DNA of 17,285 bases from UBA9865 sp035647835 (GTDB lineage Bacteria > Bacillota > Dethiobacteria > Dethiobacterales > Dethiobacteraceae). Location of the stretch: assembly GCA_035647835.1 (NCBI GenBank), contig DASRMS010000008.1:1-17285 (forward strand), read 5' to 3'. Position 1 is the stretch's first letter. Every line of letters starts with the position of its first letter. Under the pieces are notes generated by a model. The model worked only from the letters and a program-made list of their open reading frames with translations. It did no database searches and was not told the DNA's origin. The position numbers were made by a program, and so were the translations under genes. Below are positions 1-5,077 of this stretch, piece after piece.

Positions 1-29
1 AGACCAAGGTGCGTGCGCTCAACTGCCAT
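1..29 (-). CDS. 5' end of a divergent gene, cut by the window edge
   Basis: Read on the minus strand, an ATG at 29-27 is preceded by AAGGAG (39-34) with a four-base spacer. It opens a frame without stops to the window edge, beginning MAVERTHLG. Only about nine codons are visible, so the product cannot be named. The Shine-Dalgarno plus ATG, and the fact that nothing else explains this end, support a real gene transcribed away from the DUF2179-murI genes. It could also be chance, because so few codons are seen. Confidence 0.4.
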
Positions 30-45
30 TTTGCTCCTTACAGGA

Positions 46-64
46 TACCCCCTAGCCAGGGGTA
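46..64. other. Short inverted repeat in the divergent intergenic region
   Basis: TACCCC (46-51) and GGGGTA (59-64) form a perfect six-base-pair stem with a seven-base loop. There is no T-run on either side, so it is not a convincing intrinsic terminator. It lies between the divergent start codon at 29 and the rightward gene at 156, where an operator or leader hairpin would be expected. The role is unknown. Confidence 0.3.
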
Positions 65-108
65 AGTGCGCAGTGAAATAATTTATTGCCGTATAAAATA
101 ATAGGGAC

Positions 109-117
109 TGGTAAAAT
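109..117 (+). promoter_or_regulatory. Candidate extended -10 promoter for the DUF2179-murI genes
   Basis: TGGTAAAAT fits an extended -10 (TGn followed by TAAAAT at 112-117). The best -35-like hexamer, TTGCCG at 86-91, is 20 bases upstream, which is too far for a standard sigma-A site. The promoter would therefore rely on the extended -10. Position about 40 bases before the GTG start is reasonable. This is a weak call. Confidence 0.3.
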
Positions 118-155
118 ATCTGCTTTTACAATAACTAAAGTAGGTGGGTTAAAAG

Positions 156-677
156 GTGAACATATTACTCAATGCATTCTTTATTTTCTTTGCTAGGGTG
201 AGTGATGTTACACTCTCCACAGTCAGGATATTAATGATTATGCGTGGTCGTTCCATTAGTGCGGCTATCATTGGTTTTGCCGAAGTTAGTATTTATGTTT
301 TAGCTTTAAGCCGCGTGATTGGTAGTTTAGAGAGTCCCATTTTGGTCGTAGCTTATGCTTTAGGTTTTTCAGCGGGTACCCTGACAGGCGGCCTTTTAGA
401 AGAGCGTCTGGCCATCGGTTATGCTACAGCACAAATAATTTCGCTGGAACAATCGCGGCAGATTACTGAACAACTGCGTGAGGATGGTTTTGGGGTGACA
501 ATTATCGAGGGAAGCGGGCGGGCAGGCACACATGAGATTTTGCACGTTCTCTTAAAACGTAAGGATATCCCTGATTTACTTAACTTGATTAAACAGGCTG
601 ACCAACAAGCTTTTGTCAGCATTATGGACACGCGTAAAATCTTGGGCGGCTATTTTCGTAGAATCAAGGCAAAATAA
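156..677 (+). CDS. UPF0316/DUF2179 family membrane protein
   Basis: A 173-residue protein with GTG start at 156, preceded by an AGGTGGG-type ribosome-binding site at 142-148. The N-terminal half has about three hydrophobic segments (roughly residues 3-28, 34-55 and 58-80), with the family-typical region ARVSDVTLSTVRILMIMRGR. The C-terminal half (about 100-165) is a soluble alpha/beta domain matching DUF2179 (…EILHVLLKRKDIPDLL…, ending in an MDTRKI…GGYFRR segment). Length and layout match UPF0316 proteins such as Bacillus subtilis YebE. DUF2179 has a PII/ACT-like size and is usually taken as a regulatory or ligand-sensing domain, but no function is established. It stops 15 bases before murI and is probably cotranscribed with it. 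Confidence 0.85.
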   Translation: MNILLNAFFIFFARVSDVTLSTVRILMIMRGRSISAAIIGFAEVSIYVLALSRVIGSLESPILVVAYALGFSAGTLTGGLLEERLAIGYATAQIISLEQSRQITEQLREDGFGVTIIEGSGRAGTHEILHVLLKRKDIPDLLNLIKQADQQAFVSIMDTRKILGGYFRRIKAK

Positions 678-692
678 GCGTTGGAGGAGCAT

Positions 693-1496
693 ATGAACCG
701 TAATCATGCCATTGCATTGTTAGACTCGGGGATTGGCGGGCTCACCGTTGTACGTGAGATTAACAAACAGTTACCTCAAGAGCGAATTGTCTATTTTGGC
801 GATACGGCCAGGATGCCATATGGCCCTCGCCCGCAGGCTGAGGTACGTGGTTTTGCCAGCCAGATCATTCGTTTTTTGCTGACTCAGGATGTTAAGTTGG
901 TCATTGTCGCCTGTAATACAGCAACAGCAGCTGGCTTGCCAGCTTATCAGCAGGCATATGACCTGCCGATTATTGGAGTAATTGAACCAGGTGTGCGGGC
1001 TGCTTTGCACCAGACACGTACAAAAAGAATCGGCGTAATTGGTACGCCTGGCACGATTGCCAGTAAAGCTTATGAAGATTCGCTCCGTACCCATGACGCC
1101 ACGGTAGAGATCTTCTCGCAAGCATGTCCCTTATTTGTGCTGCTGGTGGAAAATGATTTAGTAAATACTCCCGCAGCGGTCTGTGTAGCAGAAGAGTATT
1201 TGCGCCCGCTGCGAGAAGCAGGTGTGGATACTTTGATTCTTGGCTGCACCCATTATCCCCTCATGGCGGAAGTGATTGGCAAGGTGATGGGGCCAGAAGT
1301 CACGCTTATTTCTTCAGCTGCAGAAACTGCGCAGGAGGCCAAAGCAATTTTGTCGCAGCAGCAGTCTTTAAGGGATGATCTGGCCGAGCCGCTGCGTCAT
1401 CGCTTTTTTGTCAGCGGCAACCCTAAACCCTTTACTCAACTTGCGGAAACATTGCTCGCTTATCAGCTGGAAACCTACCAGGTTTTACTCACTTAA
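693..1496 (+). CDS. murI: Glutamate racemase
   Basis: Cofactor-independent racemase that converts L-glutamate to D-glutamate for the peptide stem of peptidoglycan; cytoplasmic. The 267-residue product has the family signatures: LLDSGIGGLTVVRE near the N-terminus with Asp11, VIVACNTATA with catalytic Cys74, and LILGCTHYPL with catalytic Cys185. The two cysteines are the acid/base pair of the enzyme. A TTG at 681 opens the same frame, but GGAGGAG (683-689) lies inside that extension and is well placed for the ATG at 693, so I use 693. Length is normal for the family. It sits between the DUF2179 membrane protein and the gerM-like gene, 61 bases upstream of the latter, with no terminator between. 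Confidence 0.96.
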   Translation: MNRNHAIALLDSGIGGLTVVREINKQLPQERIVYFGDTARMPYGPRPQAEVRGFASQIIRFLLTQDVKLVIVACNTATAAGLPAYQQAYDLPIIGVIEPGVRAALHQTRTKRIGVIGTPGTIASKAYEDSLRTHDATVEIFSQACPLFVLLVENDLVNTPAAVCVAEEYLRPLREAGVDTLILGCTHYPLMAEVIGKVMGPEVTLISSAAETAQEAKAILSQQQSLRDDLAEPLRHRFFVSGNPKPFTQLAETLLAYQLETYQVLLT

Positions 1497-1557
1497 AGCC
1501 TGCATATCTTTCTTCCTCTGCTCATACATTTCAGTAAAACATGAACAGGAGGAAACT

Positions 1558-2550
1558 ATGCGTAAAGGGTTGAGCTTATTTTTAGTGTTACTGCTCGTTT
1601 TTTGTAGTGGCTGCTCACTCCTGCCTGAAAAAAAGGAGGTTGCTGAGCAAGCAGAGGACAGGCTGCCTGAACCACCGCCGGTGCAACAGCCTAATTTGCG
1701 AGAAACAATGCTTTATTTGCCGAATGAAACACACCAGTTTTTACTGCCTCTACGCGTTTACATACCTTGGGAAGAGGGTATTGCCAAAGCAACTTTGACT
1801 TATTGTACAGCTGGCAATCTACTGCCAGAAGTGGCCGCACTGGGCGTTGCTCCTCTCTTACCAGCGGGAACTGCAATCACAGGTCTCTCCGTGCGCGAAG
1901 GTTTGGCACGAGTAGATTTTAGTGAAGAATTCTTGGATTACTTACCAGAACAGGAAGAGCAGATAATTAATGGTCTTACCTACACGCTGACAGAGTTTTC
2001 TACGATTGATGCTGTTGAGATCTTGTGTGCAGGTCAGCAGCTGCAGACGCTGGCGGCTACAGCACCCACGCCACCCTTGAGCCGTGAATTTGTTTTGAAC
2101 TTGGAAGCCCCTGTGGCAGCAGATGATTCTGCCTCCATGCAACGGATAACGCTTTATTTTCTACATGAAGTAGGAAGCCGTATCTTTTATGTCCCAGTAA
2201 CGCGCCTAGTAGCCGAAACAGCTGAACTGCTGCCAACAATAGCAAAAGAACTATTACTAGGACCTAAACCGGGGACGTCACTGCTTACTGCTGTCCCCAG
2301 TGGTCTGACCTTAAAGGAAATAACTACTGAGGGTAGTAAAGTAGTACTACATTTATCAGGAGAATTGTCTGCTGATGGAGGCCAGTTGGCCGCAGATCTG
2401 CTGCGTCAGCAGCTGGCCTTGACCTTTACGGAAATCCATGGCATAACTGAAGTTGCCGTACTTTGCAATGATAAACCGCCAGAACTTGACAGTGGGGTTG
2501 ATTTTCCTGCTTCTTTTGGACGCCCAAAACAATGGAATCTGGTGCAGTAA
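1558..2550 (+). CDS. gerM: GerM-like lipoprotein with two GerMN domains (sporulation/germination)
   Basis: A 330-residue exported protein. The open frame extends upstream into murI, but AGGAGG at 1547-1552 with a five-base spacer fixes the ATG at 1558. The start MRKGLSLFLVLLLVFCSGCS is a signal peptide ending in a lipobox-like CSGC, so Cys19 is the likely lipidated residue; Cys at the -3 position is unusual (Leu is typical). Next come a charged, Pro-rich linker (about 24-45) and two GerMN domains (about 50-165 and 190-315), the second containing the typical LLxGPKPGTSLLTAVPSG segment. Bacillus subtilis GerM has the same two-domain layout and is needed for normal sporulation and germination. 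The murI-gerM order is also found in Bacillus. Assignment to the GerMN family is firm; the precise spore role is inferred. Confidence 0.85.
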   Translation: MRKGLSLFLVLLLVFCSGCSLLPEKKEVAEQAEDRLPEPPPVQQPNLRETMLYLPNETHQFLLPLRVYIPWEEGIAKATLTYCTAGNLLPEVAALGVAPLLPAGTAITGLSVREGLARVDFSEEFLDYLPEQEEQIINGLTYTLTEFSTIDAVEILCAGQQLQTLAATAPTPPLSREFVLNLEAPVAADDSASMQRITLYFLHEVGSRIFYVPVTRLVAETAELLPTIAKELLLGPKPGTSLLTAVPSGLTLKEITTEGSKVVLHLSGELSADGGQLAADLLRQQLALTFTEIHGITEVAVLCNDKPPELDSGVDFPASFGRPKQWNLVQ

Positions 2551-2568
2551 TGGATAATAAAGGGGTAA

Positions 2569-2597
2569 TTGAAAAAATAACTATGTAACGCTATAAT
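2569..2597 (+). promoter_or_regulatory. Sigma-A promoter for rph-rdgB
   Basis: TTGAAA at 2569-2574 and a perfect TATAAT at 2592-2597, separated by exactly 17 bases, lie in the gap between gerM and rph. Transcription should start near 2604, giving a short leader of about 40 bases. No terminator was found between gerM and this promoter, so read-through from upstream is also possible. Confidence 0.8.
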
Positions 2598-2642
2598 GAA
2601 AAGACACCAGTGAAATTTTAGCGAAAGACGGAGGTTCCTTTG

Positions 2643-3356
2643 ATGAGAATAGATGGACGTCAGCCTACACAAATGCGGCCGCTTATTATCACGCCGCATT
2701 ATCTGAAAGCACCAGAAGGTTCAGTGCTAATAGAATTTGGTGAGACTAAAGTTATTTGTACGGCCTCAGTAGAAGAAAAAATACCACCATTTTTACGAGG
2801 TGCAAATCAAGGCTGGGTAACAGCAGAATACGCGATGCTGCCGCGGGCTACAGAAGTTCGTACCCAGCGGGAGCGGGGTAAAGTTTCTGGCCGCAGTACA
2901 GAAATCCAGCGTCTTATTGGACGTGCTCTGCGTTCAGTTGTGGACTTAAAGGCGCTCGGTGAGCGGACTATTTGGCTCGATTGTGACGTCATTCAAGCAG
3001 ATGGCGGCACGAGGACGGCCTCTATAAGTGGTGCTTATGTGGCATTGCATTTAGCACTGGCTAAATTAGTTACAGCAGGCACGCTGGGAGAAATACCCCT
3101 TGTTGATTTCTTGGCAGCCACCAGTGTAGGCCTAGTTGATCAAGAACTGTATCTAGACTTGGCTTACAGCGAGGATAGTAGAGCTGAAGTGGATATGAAT
3201 ATTGTGATGACAGGCAGTGGTAAATTAGTAGAAGTGCAGGGAACTGCCGAGGGAGCACCATTTACGCGTCAGGAGATGCAGCAAATGTTGGATCTGGCTG
3301 CCAGTGGCATCAATCAGATCGTCGAAGTACAAAAACAAATCCTGACTGGCAAGTAA
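2643..3356 (+). CDS. rph: Ribonuclease PH
   Basis: Phosphorolytic 3'-to-5' exoribonuclease that trims tRNA 3' ends, using phosphate and releasing nucleoside diphosphates; works as a ring-shaped hexamer. The 237-residue product shows family blocks in order: MRIDGR start, FGxTKVICTASVEE, GWVTAEYAMLPRAT, the Arg-rich R.RE.GKVSGRSTEIQRLIGR segment, DCDVIQADGGTRTASI with the phosphate-binding GTRT at about 122-125, and VEVQGTAEGAPF. GGAGG at 2630-2634 serves either a TTG at 2640 or the ATG at 2643; the ATG gives the expected MRIDGR start. The protein is slightly shorter than many homologues at its C-terminus. It has its own strong promoter and is one base from rdgB. Confidence 0.96.
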   Translation: MRIDGRQPTQMRPLIITPHYLKAPEGSVLIEFGETKVICTASVEEKIPPFLRGANQGWVTAEYAMLPRATEVRTQRERGKVSGRSTEIQRLIGRALRSVVDLKALGERTIWLDCDVIQADGGTRTASISGAYVALHLALAKLVTAGTLGEIPLVDFLAATSVGLVDQELYLDLAYSEDSRAEVDMNIVMTGSGKLVEVQGTAEGAPFTRQEMQQMLDLAASGINQIVEVQKQILTGK

Positions 3357-3357
3357 T

Positions 3358-3969
3358 ATGAAAATAATCATAGCGACAAAAAATAACGGTAAACTTTTAG
3401 AATTTAAAACTTTATTGGCAGATTTGCCGCTCACGATCACTTCATTAAGGGCTTATCCCACCATCGGTGAGCTTGCTGAGACAGGTACTAGTTTTGCGGA
3501 AAATGCCGCGCTTAAAGCCGAGACTGTTGCCCAGCTTACTGGTGTAGTAACGTTAGCTGATGACTCCGGCTTGGAGGTAGATATTTTGGACGGTCGTCCG
3601 GGGATTTATTCAGCGCGTTTCGCCGGGAAGCAGGCTAGTGACCAGGAAAATAATATGAAGCTGCTGTTAGCTTTGCGTGGTGTAGCACCGTCAGCCCGTA
3701 CAGCTCGTTTTCGCTCTGTAATTGCCTTGGCTCAACCCACGGGAAAAACAGTTTTTGCTGAAGGTGTATGTGAAGGCTTAATCGCCGCAGAACCTCAAGG
3801 CTGTGGTGGTTTTGGCTATGATCCCTTGTTTTTTGTGCCCGAGTTGGCGCAAACTTTTGCGCAAATTCCGGCAGAAGTAAAAAATAGCATTAGCCATCGT
3901 GCCCGTGCCCTGGCGGCAGTAAAAACAATTTTAGCAGACTTGCTGGCAGAAAACAGACAAAGATTCTGA
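3358..3969 (+). CDS. rdgB: XTP/dITP pyrophosphatase (RdgB/HAM1 family)
   Basis: House-cleaning enzyme that hydrolyses XTP, ITP and dITP to monophosphates plus pyrophosphate, keeping deaminated purines out of nucleic acids. The 203-residue protein has the family signatures: IATKNNGKLLEF at the N-terminus (nucleotide binding), SFAENAALKAE, LADDSGLEVDILDGRPGIYSARFAG with the catalytic-base Asp69, GYDPLFFVPE, and the C-terminal NSISHRARAL substrate-binding segment. The ATG follows the rph stop TAA by one base and has no clear Shine-Dalgarno sequence in front of it, so translation is probably coupled to rph by termination-reinitiation. The rph-rdgB pairing is conserved in many Firmicutes. No clear terminator follows before the tRNA promoter. 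Confidence 0.96.
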   Translation: MKIIIATKNNGKLLEFKTLLADLPLTITSLRAYPTIGELAETGTSFAENAALKAETVAQLTGVVTLADDSGLEVDILDGRPGIYSARFAGKQASDQENNMKLLLALRGVAPSARTARFRSVIALAQPTGKTVFAEGVCEGLIAAEPQGCGGFGYDPLFFVPELAQTFAQIPAEVKNSISHRARALAAVKTILADLLAENRQRF

Positions 3970-4028
3970 CGATCAAGACAAAACTCAAAGTAAACTAGCT
4001 AATTAAGCCAATAATGCAGATATTACCT

Positions 4029-4058
4029 TTGACAAGTAGTAGCTTAATCTGGTATACT
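4029..4058 (+). promoter_or_regulatory. Strong promoter of the tRNA cluster
   Basis: A perfect -35 TTGACA (4029-4034) and an extended -10, TG-G-TATACT (4050-4058), are separated by 18 bases. Transcription would begin near 4065, about eight bases ahead of tRNA-Pro. This strength is typical of stable-RNA promoters. Confidence 0.85.
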
Positions 4059-4072
4059 AATTTTTGCAACGT

Positions 4073-4149
<77 letters not shown>

Positions 4150-4157
4150 CTATTGAA

Positions 4158-4283
4158 AGTTAGAAGTTAGAGGTTAGAAGTCGGATGCGCACAACTAGCC
4201 AAGGCTAACTTTATTTGATTTTATAACTGGTCTGGGCAAGAGGTTTAGCTCTAACCGCTCACCGCCAGTGACCAAGCTAGTTG
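4158..4283. repeat. Heptad direct repeats and inverted repeats in the tRNA-Pro/tRNA-Gly spacer (MITE-like)
   Basis: Four consecutive seven-base units start the spacer: AGTTAGA (4158-4164), AGTTAGA (4165-4171), GGTTAGA (4172-4178) and the degenerate AGTCGGA (4179-4185). An inverted copy, TCTAACC, occurs at 4250-4256. A second perfect inverted pair, CAACTAGC (4192-4199) and GCTAGTTG (4276-4283), brackets the rest and touches the first base of tRNA-Gly. The heptads resemble those in the spacer after tRNA-Arg, so this may be a decayed member of a small palindromic repeat family. No coding potential is seen. Confidence 0.45.
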
Positions 4284-4356
4284 CGGGTGTAGCTCAATGG
4301 TAGAGCGCTGGCCTTCCAAGCCTGTTACGTGGGTTCGATTCCCATCACCCGCTCCA
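4283..4356 (+). tRNA. tRNA-Gly (anticodon TCC)
   Basis: 74 bases folding as a cloverleaf: acceptor GCGGGTG/CACCCGC, D-stem GCTC/GAGC, anticodon loop CTTCCAA giving TCC, T-loop TTCGATT, discriminator T and encoded CCA. The anticodon stem CTGGC/GCCTG contains a T-T mismatch at the second pair (28:42). All other stems are well paired, so the gene is probably functional. Confidence 0.95.
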
Positions 4357-4367
4357 AATTTTGTCGC

Positions 4368-4396
4368 TTGATTTTATGCAGTTAATCAACTATACT
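4368..4396 (+). promoter_or_regulatory. Internal promoter ahead of tRNA-Arg
   Basis: TTGATT at 4368-4373 and TATACT at 4391-4396 are spaced by exactly 17 bases in the spacer after tRNA-Gly. The start site would be near 4403, just before tRNA-Arg. It would let the last four tRNAs be made independently of the first two. Confidence 0.6.
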
Positions 4397-4406
4397 AGTT
4401 AATTAT

Positions 4407-4482
4407 ACGCCTGTAGCTCAGGGGATAGAGCAACGGACTTCTAATCCGTGGGCCGTAGGTTCGAATCCTACCAGGCGTGCCA
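4407..4482 (+). tRNA. tRNA-Arg (anticodon TCT)
   Basis: 76 bases: acceptor ACGCCTG/CAGGCGT, D-stem GCTC/GAGC, anticodon stem ACGGA/TCCGT with loop CTTCTAA (TCT, reading AGA/AGG), T-loop TTCGAAT, discriminator G and encoded CCA. All stems are fully paired. Confidence 0.96.
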
Positions 4483-4493
4483 TAGACAGATGT

Positions 4494-4560
4494 CAGACCT
4501 CAGAGGTCGAAATTGACTGAATGAGAGCAGAGTTTCGTCTGCTGTCGCCTCTGAAGTCTG
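4494..4560. repeat. MITE-like palindromic element in the tRNA-Arg/tRNA-His spacer
   Basis: The arms CAGACCTCAGAGG (4494-4506) and CCTCTGAAGTCTG (4548-4560) are inverted repeats matching at 12 of 13 positions. They are extended by CGA (4508-4510) pairing with TCG (4545-4547). Inside, AGCAGA (4526-4531) and TCTGCT (4538-4543) form a perfect hairpin with a six-base loop. The left arm is built of heptads (TCAGACC, TCAGAGG) like the TTAGAAG/TTAGAGG units in the spacer after tRNA-Pro. There is no ORF or T-run, so it is neither a transposase gene nor an intrinsic terminator. A non-autonomous palindromic repeat or an RNA processing structure would fit. Confidence 0.55.
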
Positions 4561-4574
4561 TAGTTTATAACCAT

Positions 4575-4652
4575 GGTGGGTGTAGCTCAGGTGGTTAGAG
4601 CACCAGATTGTGGCTCTGGGGGCCGTGGGTTCGAGTCCCATCATCCACCCCA
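4575..4652 (+). tRNA. tRNA-His (anticodon GTG)
   Basis: 78 bases including the extra 5' G (G-1) that is the identity mark of tRNA-His and pairs with C73. Acceptor GTGGGTG/CATCCAC includes one G-T wobble. Anticodon stem CCAGA/TCTGG has loop TTGTGGC (GTG), the T-loop is TTCGAGT, and CCA is encoded. Confidence 0.96.
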
Positions 4653-4668
4653 ATTTTATTAATTTTGT

Positions 4669-4754
4669 GCGGGCGTGGCGAAATTGGCACACGCGCTAGA
4701 CTTAGGATCTAGTGGGTTTTTCCCTTGGGGGTTCAAGTCCCTTCGCCCGCACCA
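4669..4754 (+). tRNA. tRNA-Leu (anticodon TAG)
   Basis: 86-base class II tRNA: acceptor GCGGGCG/CGCCCGC, anticodon stem CTAGA/TCTAG with loop CTTAGGA (TAG), and a long variable arm (TGGGTTTTTCCC type) expected for leucine tRNAs. The T-loop is TTCAAGT, the discriminator is A, and CCA is encoded. Confidence 0.96.
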
Positions 4755-4764
4755 TTTATAAATT

Positions 4765-4839
4765 GCGGAAATAGCTCAGTGGTAGAGCATCGCCTTGCCA
4801 AGGCGAGGGCCGCGGGTTCGAATCCCGTTTTCCGCTCCA
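4765..4839 (+). tRNA. tRNA-Gly (anticodon GCC)
   Basis: 75 bases: acceptor GCGGAAA/TTTCCGC, D-stem GCTC/GAGC, anticodon stem TCGCC/GGCGA with loop TTGCCAA (GCC), T-loop TTCGAAT, discriminator T and encoded CCA. It is the second glycine isoacceptor of the cluster and the last gene before the terminator. Confidence 0.96.
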
Positions 4840-4846
4840 GGGTATG

Positions 4847-4872
4847 AAGACGCCTGACAAGGCGTTTTTTTT
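4847..4872 (+). terminator. Rho-independent terminator of the tRNA cluster
   Basis: ACGCCT (4850-4855), loop GACA, AGGCGT (4860-4865), then eight Ts (4865-4872). A-T pairs at 4847-4849 extend the stem. It begins eight bases after the CCA of the last tRNA. Confidence 0.92.
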
Positions 4873-4960
4873 GTTGCCTGATAAGTTATTTCATTTAGCT
4901 TAAGAAGTAAATGCTTTTTCCCGATCTACTTTCATTTTCCTTCATTTAGTGGTAAAATAC

Positions 4961-4990
4961 TTGGCAGGCTGACAATATATATGCTATAAT
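4961..4990 (+). promoter_or_regulatory. Sigma-A promoter for tig-clpP-clpX
   Basis: TTGGCA (4961-4966), an 18-base spacer and a perfect extended -10, TG-C-TATAAT (4982-4990). Transcription would start near 4997, leaving a leader of about 80 bases before tig. A second TGGTAAAAT extended -10 lies at 4950-4958 but lacks a good -35. I see no CIRCE inverted repeat, nor tandem CtsR heptads, in this gap. Confidence 0.8.
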
Positions 4991-5077
4991 GCAGCGCAAG
5001 AACAAATGGCTACATATCCGTTCACTGCACTCTAATTAAAGGCATACGATAAAATATGGTTAAAAGGAGCATAGGGC

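Noticed and set aside
681..692. Upstream TTG start for murI adding four residues
   Set aside because: The extension lies over the GGAGGAG ribosome-binding site that serves the ATG at 693.
1375..1557. Longer gerM-like frame extending into murI
   Set aside because: The ATG at 1558 has an AGGAGG and begins an evident signal peptide; the upstream part overlaps the conserved murI C-terminus.
4468..4692. Minus-strand open frame of 74 codons across tRNA-His and its flanks
   Set aside because: It is antisense to tRNA genes. Such frames are a well-known annotation artefact.
4873..5077. CIRCE or CtsR operator upstream of tig-clpP-clpX
   Set aside because: No TTAGCACTC/GAGTGCTAA inverted repeat and no tandem GGTCAAA heptads are present; the promoter looks like plain sigma-A.
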